A stretch of 64,000 nucleotides of DNA from Alkalimonas delamerensis (GTDB lineage Bacteria; Pseudomonadota; Gammaproteobacteria; Enterobacterales; Alteromonadaceae). The notes beneath the pieces are model-generated. The model was not told the DNA's origin, did no database searches, and was given only the letters and a program-made list of their open reading frames with translations. The DNA is taken from NCBI RefSeq assembly GCF_030717955.1, contig NZ_JAUZVY010000002.1, positions 310,001 to 374,000 of the forward strand. The letters are read 5' to 3'. Made by a program: the position numbers and the translations under genes. How positions within the stretch are numbered: position 1 is the stretch's first letter; every line of letters begins with the position of its first letter. Of the stretch, positions 19,665-27,375 are shown piece after piece.

Positions 19665-20528
19665 ATGACGTTTGAAATTGATATTTTATCTCGCATGTCG
19701 GAGCGCTTTATCGAACTCAGCGACTCCGAACAAAAAGTGGCTCAGTTGATCTTGAATGATGTGCGGGCGGCCACCGAGCTGAACATCGCCGCACTGGCCA
19801 AAGCGGCAGGTGTTAGCCAGGCGACGGTGACCCGTTTTGCCCGCAGTGTGGATTGCAAAGATGTGCGTCAGCTGAAAGTGAAGTTAGCCCAATCCCTGGC
19901 GGTAGGCCAGCGGTTTATTGAAGAAAGCCCGGATCTTGATGGCATTCAAGGCGTGTACGAAGCCATTAAAAATACCCTGGACTTAAGCCGTAAGTTGCTT
20001 AAAACCGAATCGGTGCATCAGGCCGTGCAGTGGCTGTTGCAGGCCAGAATGGTGCTCTGCCTTGGCATGGGGGGCGGTTCGTCCATCGGCTCACTGGAAA
20101 TGCAAAACCGGTTGTTTCGTTTTGGGGTACCGGTCAGCAGTTATCAGGATGGTTTATTGTGCCGTATGGTCGCTGCAGCGGTCGAGCCGACCGATGTGCT
20201 GGTGGTGATTTCCCTGACCGGCAATACTCCGGAAGTGGTGGATGCCGCCGCCATTGCGCGGCAGTACGACGCCAAAGTCATCGCTATTACCAAACCGGAC
20301 TCGCTGCTGGCTCATGAGTCGGATCTACTGCTGGCGATCCAGGCACCGGAAACCGATTACATTTATAAACCCTCGGCCTCGCGCTACGCCATGCTGGCGG
20401 TGATTGATATTCTGGCGACCGAGTTGGCCAAACAAAACAAGCGGCGCTCACGTGACAAACTGCGACGGGTTAAGCTGTCGCTTGACAGCCACCGCGGCGG
20501 GGATGAGCGCCAACCTTTAGGGGATTGA
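19665..20528 (+). CDS. MurR/RpiR family transcriptional regulator
   Basis: A 287-residue regulator with an N-terminal helix-turn-helix of the RpiR type (LSDSEQKVAQLIL, then AALAKAAGVSQATVTRFARS) and a C-terminal SIS domain that binds phosphosugars (GMGGGSSIGSLEMQNRL, VVISLTGNTPEVVDAA). I chose ATG 19665 because the frame's TTG at 19605 overlaps the operator; ATG 19695 is also possible, and no strong ribosome site decides it. The gene heads an apparent operon with RidA, a symporter and an M81 peptidase. Its effector is probably a sugar phosphate released from the substrate of the locus; an amino-sugar phosphate fits the neighbouring hexosaminidase. Confidence 0.92.
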   Translation: MTFEIDILSRMSERFIELSDSEQKVAQLILNDVRAATELNIAALAKAAGVSQATVTRFARSVDCKDVRQLKVKLAQSLAVGQRFIEESPDLDGIQGVYEAIKNTLDLSRKLLKTESVHQAVQWLLQARMVLCLGMGGGSSIGSLEMQNRLFRFGVPVSSYQDGLLCRMVAAAVEPTDVLVVISLTGNTPEVVDAAAIARQYDAKVIAITKPDSLLAHESDLLLAIQAPETDYIYKPSASRYAMLAVIDILATELAKQNKRRSRDKLRRVKLSLDSHRGGDERQPLGD

Positions 20529-20539
20529 CAGGAGGAAGC

Positions 20540-20941
20540 ATGGCAATACGTCGTTTTGGGATTGAGGGCAATACCGGCACAGGCGGTCAGCCGCTGCCAT
20601 TTGCCAAGGCGGTAGCCGCCGGTGGCTGGTTGTATGTATCGGGCCAGACTCCGATGCGCGATGGTGAAGTGGTGGAAGGTGGTATCGTTGAGCAATCGCG
20701 GTTAGCCATTGAAAACTGCCTGGCAATCATGACCGAAGCGGGCTTTGCCAAAGCTGACATCGTGCATCTGAAGGTTTTTTTGACCGATGCGCGCTATTTT
20801 TCTTCGTTTAACAAGGTCTTTGCCGAGTACTTTGCCGAGGCACCGCCGGCCCGGGTCTGCGCTGTGACCGAGTTGGTGGTCGACTGCAAAGTCGAAGTGG
20901 ACTTGACCTGCTACAACCCTGCTAAAGTTGACTCCGAATGA
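20540..20941 (+). CDS. RidA family enamine/imine deaminase
   Basis: A 133-residue RidA/YjgF protein. These trimeric cytoplasmic enzymes hydrolyse reactive 2-aminoacrylate-type enamines made by PLP-dependent dehydratases. The conserved arginine is present in PPARVCAVTELVVDCKVEV. ATG 20540 follows GGAGGA closely and is preferred to the in-frame TTG 20525. The gene lies 11 nt after the RpiR gene. Together with the divergent PLP enzyme it suggests that an amino acid is deaminated through an enamine intermediate. Confidence 0.9.
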   Translation: MAIRRFGIEGNTGTGGQPLPFAKAVAAGGWLYVSGQTPMRDGEVVEGGIVEQSRLAIENCLAIMTEAGFAKADIVHLKVFLTDARYFSSFNKVFAEYFAEAPPARVCAVTELVVDCKVEVDLTCYNPAKVDSE

Positions 20942-20972
20942 CACCGCTGTCATTTTTGACTGGGGGCTTCCG

Positions 20973-22508
20973 ATGAACCTGGGTGTCTTTTACAGTTTGT
21001 TTGCACTCTATCTGGCCGGGCTTATTGCTTTAAGTCTCTGGCTAGCCCGACGGCAGCGCAGCAGCGATGACTTCTTACTGGCGGGGCGTCAGGTTTCCGG
21101 TCGCCTGAGCCTCGGCACCACAGTGGCAACCATGATAGGCACGGGTACCAGTATGGGGGCGGTGGGTTTTGCTTACACCAACAGCTGGGCTGGCATGCTG
21201 TACGGCATTGGTGGTGCCTGTGGTATTTTATTGCTGGCCTGGCTGTTTGCACCGGTCAGGCGTTACGGCTTTATGACCATGAGTGAAGAGCTGTCTTATT
21301 ACACCGGAGCCCGGCCTCAGGTCCGTCTGCTCTTTGCCTTGTTGATTTTTGTGGCGTCACTCGGCTGGCTTGGAGCGCACCTTATTGGTGGCGCTTTGTA
21401 TTTATCCTGGGCCACCGGTATGGATTTGAATGTCGCTAAGTTGATCATCGCGACGGCTTTTACCCTCTACATTGTGATTGGTGGCTACAGCGCTGTGGTT
21501 TGGACCGACTCCATCATGGCCATTATCTTATTTATCGGTTTTATTTTGATGGCGCTGCTGATCAGCGTACAGGCCGGTGGCATTCAGGCGTTGGCGGCAG
21601 AGGTTCCGTCTGCGCAGTCCGGCTGGCAAGCCTTAACGCATATTGGGGTGGTGCCAGCGCTTTCACTGTCTGCGGTCATTGCCTTGGGGGTGTTGGCCAC
21701 GCCTTCCTTTCGTCAGCGTATTTACTCAGCCCGCTCCGTCCGTACGGTCCGGCGAGCCTTTACTCTGGCCGGCCTGTTGTACCTTGCCTTTGCTGCGTTA
21801 CCCGCGCTCATTGGCATCGCGGCTCGTCAGACAGCACCAGAGCTGGCCGATCATCAATTTGCCTTTGCCACCATGGCGGTGCAAGTGTTGCCTGGGATGG
21901 TGGCCATCCTGGTGCTGCTGGCCGGTGTATCGGCTACCTTGTCCTCGGCAAGCTCCGACGCCATAGCGGCGGTCAGTATTTTTATCCGTGATCTGTTGCA
22001 GCAGTGCGTCCCAGCAGGCTTTGCTCCCAAGCGCCTGCTGCTGCTCAGTCGGCTGATGCTGGTGGTGGTGGCGGTGTTGGCTCTGAGCATGGCACTGCTG
22101 TCGAACGATATCATTCGCTACATTACCTCTTTGATTGCTACCTTGATGTCCGGTCTGGCGGTCACAGCTCTGCTGGGCCGTTTTTGGCCTGGTTTTCGCT
22201 GGCAGGGTGCTGTGGCGGCTGTGCTGTGCGCCATGCTGGTCTCTTTCAGTATTTTGCTCACGCCCGATTGGCTGGCGTATTGGGGCAATCCGGTGTTGCC
22301 GGCATTTGCCGGGGCCTTGCTCAGTGCTCTGTTGGTCAGTGGGTTTTACCGGCATCAGCCGGTGTCCCGCCTGGCCAGTATGCGCCGTTTACGGGCAGAG
22401 CGGCAGCGCTTTTTGCAGCAAAAACCAGCTGCTGAGATAGCGGCTGAAGCCGATGCCGCCAACACCCATTCCACCCGGTTCGATCCGAAACGAGACAGTC
22501 CGTTATGA
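20973..22508 (+). CDS. Sodium:solute symporter (SSS family)
   Basis: An inner-membrane symporter of about 511 residues and roughly 13 hydrophobic segments. Family features visible are the RRQRSSDDFLLAGRQ motif after the first helix and the SATLSSASSDAIAAVSIF helix that carries the second sodium site. I chose ATG 20973 because GGGGG ends 6 nt upstream; a TTG at 20928 would overlap ridA. The stop overlaps the next start as ATGA. The substrate cannot be read from sequence; the context suggests an amino acid, small peptide or sugar released in the periplasm. Confidence 0.9.
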   Translation: MNLGVFYSLFALYLAGLIALSLWLARRQRSSDDFLLAGRQVSGRLSLGTTVATMIGTGTSMGAVGFAYTNSWAGMLYGIGGACGILLLAWLFAPVRRYGFMTMSEELSYYTGARPQVRLLFALLIFVASLGWLGAHLIGGALYLSWATGMDLNVAKLIIATAFTLYIVIGGYSAVVWTDSIMAIILFIGFILMALLISVQAGGIQALAAEVPSAQSGWQALTHIGVVPALSLSAVIALGVLATPSFRQRIYSARSVRTVRRAFTLAGLLYLAFAALPALIGIAARQTAPELADHQFAFATMAVQVLPGMVAILVLLAGVSATLSSASSDAIAAVSIFIRDLLQQCVPAGFAPKRLLLLSRLMLVVVAVLALSMALLSNDIIRYITSLIATLMSGLAVTALLGRFWPGFRWQGAVAAVLCAMLVSFSILLTPDWLAYWGNPVLPAFAGALLSALLVSGFYRHQPVSRLASMRRLRAERQRFLQQKPAAEIAAEADAANTHSTRFDPKRDSPL

Positions 22509-24022
22509 TCCGTATTTTTACCGCTTCGCTGGCGACAGAAACCAACACTTTTTCGCCGATGTTTACCGATCTTGCCAGCTTTAAAAACAGTTTTTATGCG
22601 GCTCCGGGCGAGCACCCGGCAACGCCAACCTTATGCAGTGCACCCCTAGTAGCCTGTCGGGAAGAAGCGCAGCGCCAGCCGATCCAGTTGTTTGAAGGCA
22701 GCTGCAGCTGGGCGGAGCCTGGTGGCCTGGTCAATCGTGCCAGTTACGAGTACCTGCGTGATGAGTTGCTGCAGCAATTGCAGCAGGCGCTGCCGGTTGA
22801 TGCGGTTATTTTAGGCTTGCATGGTGCCATGGTGGCCCAGGGCTACGACGATTGCGAAGGGGATTTATTGCAGCGTGTTCGGGCTATGGTTGGCCCCGAT
22901 ACCGTCATTTCCGCTGAATTGGATCCGCACAGCCACCTGACGGCCAAGCGGCTGGCCATGGCGGACTTGCTGATTGCCTTCAAAGAGTTCCCACATCTGG
23001 ATTTTATGGATCGTGCCAGAGAGCTGGTGCGGCTAACACTGGCGACAGTGCGCAAGGAAATCAATCCTTGCATGGCCAGCTTCGATTGCAAGATGATCGA
23101 TGTGTTGCCAACCAACAATGAGCCGATGAAGTCTTTTGTCGCCCGGATCCGCCAACTGGAGCAGCAAGCCGGTGTGTTGTCGATTTCGGTGATCCATGGC
23201 TTTATGGCGGGGGATGTACCTGAGATGGGCACCAAGCTGTTGGTGATTACCGACAATCAACCCGAACTCAGCGAGCAGCTGGCCCGGCAGTTGGGCATGG
23301 AGCTCTTTGCACTGCGCGGCCAAAGCATGCCCACCATGCTGTCGGTCGAGGAGGGGGTCAGCCGGATGCGCAGCAGCGAGCAAACCCCGGTGGTGCTGGC
23401 CGATGTCTGGGACAATCCGGGTGGGGGCGTCGCCGGTGATGGCACCTTGATTTTGCACGAGGTGTTGCGGCAACAGGTGCAAGGCGTGGCTTTTGGGACC
23501 ATTTGGGATCCGATGGCGGTGCAATTGTGCATGGCAGCCGGTGAGGGGGCCGTGATCCCGCTACGCTTTGGTGGCAAAAGCTGCGCCACAGCCGGTGCAC
23601 CGGTGGATCAGTGGGTGGAAGTGAAAGCGCTGCGCCAGCAAGCCTGGCAGGATTTTGCTGGCAGTCAGGTGCCAATGGGGGCCTGCGCCTGGATCCGCTT
23701 CGCCGGCGTTGACGTGATCTTAAACTCCAACCGTTGCCAGTCGTTTGATCCCAGCTTGTTTTGCGCGCTTGGCATTGAGCCTGCGCAGTACCGTGGTCTG
23801 GTGGTCAAGTCGACCAATCACTTCTATCAGGGCTTTGCGGCCATCGCTGCCGAGGTCTGGTATCTGGATGCCAAAGCGCCTTACCCAAGCGATCCAAGGC
23901 GCAACCAGTATCAGAAACTAAGCCGCGCCATATGGCCTATTGTGGAGCAACCGCATCTGCTGGATCAGGCAAAATGCCATCCAGCGACAGACGTTCAATG
24001 CAGCCGCAATCCTGCAAGGTGA
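22505..24022 (+). CDS. M81 family metallopeptidase (MlrC-like)
   Basis: A 505-residue protein of the M81 family, named after MlrC, which cuts the linear tetrapeptide produced from microcystin, a compound with unusual and D-amino acids. The N-terminal signature TASLATETNTFSP and the metal-site region ELDPHSHLTAK are visible, as is VWDNPGGGVAGDGT in the C-terminal domain. No signal peptide is seen, so it is cytoplasmic. It overlaps the symporter stop by 4 nt, so it is co-translated. Its last 86 nt overlap the tail of the hexosaminidase gene on the other strand. A role in degrading a peptide with non-standard residues fits the locus. Confidence 0.88.
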   Translation: MIRIFTASLATETNTFSPMFTDLASFKNSFYAAPGEHPATPTLCSAPLVACREEAQRQPIQLFEGSCSWAEPGGLVNRASYEYLRDELLQQLQQALPVDAVILGLHGAMVAQGYDDCEGDLLQRVRAMVGPDTVISAELDPHSHLTAKRLAMADLLIAFKEFPHLDFMDRARELVRLTLATVRKEINPCMASFDCKMIDVLPTNNEPMKSFVARIRQLEQQAGVLSISVIHGFMAGDVPEMGTKLLVITDNQPELSEQLARQLGMELFALRGQSMPTMLSVEEGVSRMRSSEQTPVVLADVWDNPGGGVAGDGTLILHEVLRQQVQGVAFGTIWDPMAVQLCMAAGEGAVIPLRFGGKSCATAGAPVDQWVEVKALRQQAWQDFAGSQVPMGACAWIRFAGVDVILNSNRCQSFDPSLFCALGIEPAQYRGLVVKSTNHFYQGFAAIAAEVWYLDAKAPYPSDPRRNQYQKLSRAIWPIVEQPHLLDQAKCHPATDVQCSRNPAR

Positions 24023-27000
24023 CATAAAGGTAAGGCCACTGCACAGCTAGGTTGGTTGGGTAGCGGTGTTGCAGTGGCAACTCGGCCAGCAATGCGCCTG
24101 TTGTACTGAGTAAAATCACCCGGCCCTCACCAAAACGGGTGACTGCCAGCACCCCAGGCTGCACCATTCGCATACCATCCAGGCCCCCATGGGAGAACGC
24201 TGCCAGCAAGGTTTTGTCGTGCAGCTGTTGCTCATCTATGCGGTAGCGCCAGATCCGACGCTGCAGGCTCTCATTGACAAAAAGTTTGTGGCCATCACTG
24301 GATACTTCGATGCCATTGGTGGTGCCCATGCCAGACTCCAGCAACTGGTAGCGGCCATCGGCCGATACCCGCCACAGTTGACCGCTACCGCTTTGCCAAT
24401 CGGGGTCGCTGGCAAAGAGCGTATCCGGTGGCAACAGCGCCAGATCATTGGGTTGGTGCATGGCCGGAACATGCACCAGCTCGCTCAGTGCTTGTGTTGC
24501 CATCTGGTATTGCCAGACCCGGTTGCGGCTGTAATCGGCAATAAACATCCGGCTGCCATCGGCACTGAAGCGAATGCCATTGCCAATGCTGCCCGCTGGC
24601 AGCTCAAATACCAGCTCGGTTGTATCCTGGCCGCTTACCCGGCCAATGCTGCCTTGCTGGCGGTAATTCACTACATAAAGCGCACCATCGGGCCCAAAGG
24701 CCGGGCCTTCAATGCCGGAAGTAAAGGTATTGGCTTCAACCCACTGCTGGCTGTTAACTGGGGTCAGCAAGGGCTGTATCAAGCGGTGCGCGGCAATCAC
24801 CAGCTCAGCTTCAATGCCCCGGCTTTGTTGCCACAGCGCATCAGCACCGGCTGGAGCTGCTTCTTGCCTGGCGTGGGCCTTCAGCAGGGAGAGTCCAACC
24901 TCGGCCAACTGGCTCAGGGTGTCGATGATGGGTATTAATTCCTGCGCCGCCGGTTTGTCGGTTAAGTAGGGGGTTAAACTGCGCGGCAACTGCTGCCAAC
25001 GGCTTAGCTGTGCTTTCAAAGGCTTGAGGTCGGTATCTGGCTGTTGTTGCCACTTTTTAAGCAATTGCTCAAGCGCGCGCAGCTGGCTTTGCTCTGCCGG
25101 CAAGAAGTCCACCAGACGGTTCAGAGGCGCCTGATTGTGGTATTGCTGGCGGACGGAGCGCTCATGCAATCGGTGGTAATAGTGAGCCGGCTCCAGCGCT
25201 ACAACCAGTTGCTGCAGCGCGGCCAGGCCTGCGGGTTCAACCAGGCTGGCCAGCCCTTGTGTTTGTTGCTGCAGGTGCAAAAGGCCGACCGAGTCTTCCA
25301 GCCAGGGCTCCAGCTGCTCCAGCCGTTGGTAAAGCTTCGCTTCATCGCGAAGCTCAGCTGGTGACCACAGGCGCTCTGCGACGACCAGGGCCTGAGGCCA
25401 AAGCCTTCGATCGATCACCTCGGCATTCACCAGCTCGCCCCAAAGGGCGATCTCACCGCCCAGCACCCGCGCTTGCTGATCCAGACTTAATGCCGGACGT
25501 GCTATGCCTGCAGGCAGCGGATCCTGTTGGTTGTGCCAGTCGATTTGCTCCCCAGCAACGGCATAGGGCGCATTGCCAACCACCAGCTCACCGGCTAGCT
25601 GCTCTGCCAGCGTCCAGTCGGCTTGCACCGGGCCCATCCAGGTATCGAGTGAAAAGCGTAGCCGATTGGCCTCCACGGTTAAGTCCGGCAGTGCCTGTCG
25701 GCTGCGCCCTGCAAAGTCGATAAAGCCCTCAAGGCGTTGCTCGTAATGCAGCAGCCATAGTTTGCCCTCTATGGGAGCACCGCGTAAACGGGGGATGGTA
25801 AAGCGCCATCCCGACCAGGCCTGGTAGCCTTCTGGTTGGGCTGGGGAAGGCTGAGGCAGTGGATCAATCCGGTAATGAAAGTGCGCAAACTGAGGCTGAT
25901 CCAGGTAATAGCCGGTCGATAAAATCACATCATGGCCGGCCTGAGCCGCTTCGACCACCGAGTCCAGTCCACGCCAGGACTGCACCAGACTGGATGAAGG
26001 CAGCTCAGGGGTCAGGATCTCATCCCAGCCAATCATCCGACGATCCAGCTGCTTTAAAATGCCAAGCACGCGTTGATTAAACCAGGTTTGGAGCGCCAGG
26101 TGGTCTTCCAGGCCATGTTGCTGCTTAAAAGCCCGGATCCCAGGGTTTTGCTGCCAGTGATCGGGCAAGACCTCATCGCCTCCAATGTGCAGATAAGGAT
26201 CGGGAAACAAACTGGCGACCTCTTCCAGCAATTTGGTTAAAAATTGATAGCTGCTTTCCTGGGTTGGATCCAGCACTGCCGGGTGAATGCCCCAGTGCTT
26301 TTCAGGCTCGGCAGGCCCCGGCATCGACATCAACTCCGGGTAAGCCGCGCCCAATGCTGTGGTATGACCGGGCACATCAATTTCCGGGACCACGCGAATA
26401 CCGCGTAATGCTGCGTAATCGATGATGCGCCGGACATCTTCCTGGCTGTAATAGCCAGCGGTGCCGCCAATTTGATGCAGCTTTGGAAAACGCTTTGACT
26501 CCAGTCGCCAGCCCTGATCGTCGGTTAAATGCCAGTGCAACACATTGAGTTTGGCAGCAGCCATCCCGTCCAGCTGGCGTTTGATGGTGTCTACCGGTAA
26601 AAAATGCCGAGCCGGATCCAGCAGCAGGCCGCGCCAGGAAAAACGAGGCGCATCTTTTATGGCAAGGGCCGCAAGGCTGCTGTGCCCGGCCAGCAATTGC
26701 AGCAAGGTTTCCAGTCCATGCAAAGCGCCCAGGTGGGTGGGTGCTTGCAACAAAATACCGGCAGCATCGAGCCGCAGTCGATAGGATTCATCCTGATGCA
26801 ACCTGGGGTACCAAAAAGGCTCCGCGCTTTCGATTTCAATGCGAAGGGAGATCGGAGCGGTAGCGGCATGCTGCACCTCGGGATGTTGCTGCTGCAAGCG
26901 CTGCAAAAAACGCTGCAAGGCGGGCTCAAGTATCTGTTGGTGCTCTTGTGGGTATTGCCAGTTCAGCTTGGAAGCTAATTGAAAAGGTGCTTCGTCCAAC

Positions 27001-27113
27001 CAGTCCAATTGCATCGGGTAGGGCATCAGGGCAGGGGACGGATCGCTTTGCTGTCCGGCCAGGGGCATGCTAAAGCCAAGGCAGAGCAGCAACAGCAGCA
27101 GGTAAGGACGCAT
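23937..27113 (-). CDS. GH20 beta-N-acetylhexosaminidase fused to an SMP-30-like propeller
   Basis: A 1,058-residue exported two-domain enzyme. A signal peptide (PYLLLLLLCLGFSMPLAG) leads into a GH20 N-terminal domain and the GH20 catalytic barrel, with the catalytic Asp-Glu pair in HIGGDE at residues 313-314 and WDEI plus the Trp-rich substrate pocket after it. GH20 enzymes remove terminal N-acetylglucosamine or N-acetylgalactosamine. From about residue 791 to the end lies an SMP-30/gluconolactonase-like beta-propeller with its expected metal ligands: Glu in IEGPAFGPDG, Asn in TTNGIEVSSDG, Asp in GGLDGM. A middle region (about 560-780) is helical and unassigned. The fusion suggests linked action on one glycoconjugate. 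It is divergent from the TonB receptor and has its own operator copy. Confidence 0.9.
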   Translation of the reverse strand: MRPYLLLLLLCLGFSMPLAGQQSDPSPALMPYPMQLDWLDEAPFQLASKLNWQYPQEHQQILEPALQRFLQRLQQQHPEVQHAATAPISLRIEIESAEPFWYPRLHQDESYRLRLDAAGILLQAPTHLGALHGLETLLQLLAGHSSLAALAIKDAPRFSWRGLLLDPARHFLPVDTIKRQLDGMAAAKLNVLHWHLTDDQGWRLESKRFPKLHQIGGTAGYYSQEDVRRIIDYAALRGIRVVPEIDVPGHTTALGAAYPELMSMPGPAEPEKHWGIHPAVLDPTQESSYQFLTKLLEEVASLFPDPYLHIGGDEVLPDHWQQNPGIRAFKQQHGLEDHLALQTWFNQRVLGILKQLDRRMIGWDEILTPELPSSSLVQSWRGLDSVVEAAQAGHDVILSTGYYLDQPQFAHFHYRIDPLPQPSPAQPEGYQAWSGWRFTIPRLRGAPIEGKLWLLHYEQRLEGFIDFAGRSRQALPDLTVEANRLRFSLDTWMGPVQADWTLAEQLAGELVVGNAPYAVAGEQIDWHNQQDPLPAGIARPALSLDQQARVLGGEIALWGELVNAEVIDRRLWPQALVVAERLWSPAELRDEAKLYQRLEQLEPWLEDSVGLLHLQQQTQGLASLVEPAGLAALQQLVVALEPAHYYHRLHERSVRQQYHNQAPLNRLVDFLPAEQSQLRALEQLLKKWQQQPDTDLKPLKAQLSRWQQLPRSLTPYLTDKPAAQELIPIIDTLSQLAEVGLSLLKAHARQEAAPAGADALWQQSRGIEAELVIAAHRLIQPLLTPVNSQQWVEANTFTSGIEGPAFGPDGALYVVNYRQQGSIGRVSGQDTTELVFELPAGSIGNGIRFSADGSRMFIADYSRNRVWQYQMATQALSELVHVPAMHQPNDLALLPPDTLFASDPDWQSGSGQLWRVSADGRYQLLESGMGTTNGIEVSSDGHKLFVNESLQRRIWRYRIDEQQLHDKTLLAAFSHGGLDGMRMVQPGVLAVTRFGEGRVILLSTTGALLAELPLQHRYPTNLAVQWPYLYVTLQDCGCIERLSLDGILPDPADAVAPQ

Positions 27114-27141
27114 GGGGATTCCATTATTTTCGAATACTCAT

Positions 27142-27174
27142 TGTTACTTGGTAACATTTATTTTTGAAGTAAAC
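27142..27174 (-). promoter_or_regulatory. Operator copy C, upstream of the hexosaminidase gene
   Basis: On the minus strand this reads GTTTACTT (27174-27167), then the perfect 6-3-6 palindrome TGTTACCAAGTAACA (27156-27142). It is the most symmetric of the three copies. Its orientation matches the hexosaminidase gene that starts at 27113, and the GTTTACTT to palindrome distance is 18 nt instead of 19. Confidence 0.65.
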
Positions 27175-27229
27175 AAGATGCATAGCTGCTTTTTTCAGCA
27201 AAAAAACCACGGTTAATTCGAAAATAACT

Positions 27230-27263
27230 GTTTACTTTTTGCTCTCGTTGGTACAAAGTAACA
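27230..27263 (+). promoter_or_regulatory. Operator copy B, upstream of the TonB receptor gene
   Basis: GTTTACTTTTTG (from 27230) followed by the palindrome TGGTACAAAGTAACA at 27249-27263. It is nearly identical to copy A at 19571-19604, including the 19-nt offset, and points toward the receptor gene that starts at 27376. Copies B and C sit about 90 nt apart, back to back, in one divergent promoter region. Confidence 0.7.
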
Positions 27264-27375
27264 ATGAGCTTGCAGAAAAACAGGGCTGCAAGTCCCATCT
27301 GCTGCATTGGTCAGCGGCTTGTGACAGACAACAGAACCACAGTATCATAACGAGAGATAACAAAGAGAGTGCACC

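Noticed and set aside
20928..20972. TTG start for the symporter gene
   Set aside because: It would overlap ridA and add residues with no membrane or family character; ATG 20973 has a proper ribosome site.
24189..24938. Plus-strand frame of 249 residues inside the hexosaminidase gene
   Set aside because: The minus-strand SMP-30 domain has its metal ligands conserved; the opposite frame is a shadow.
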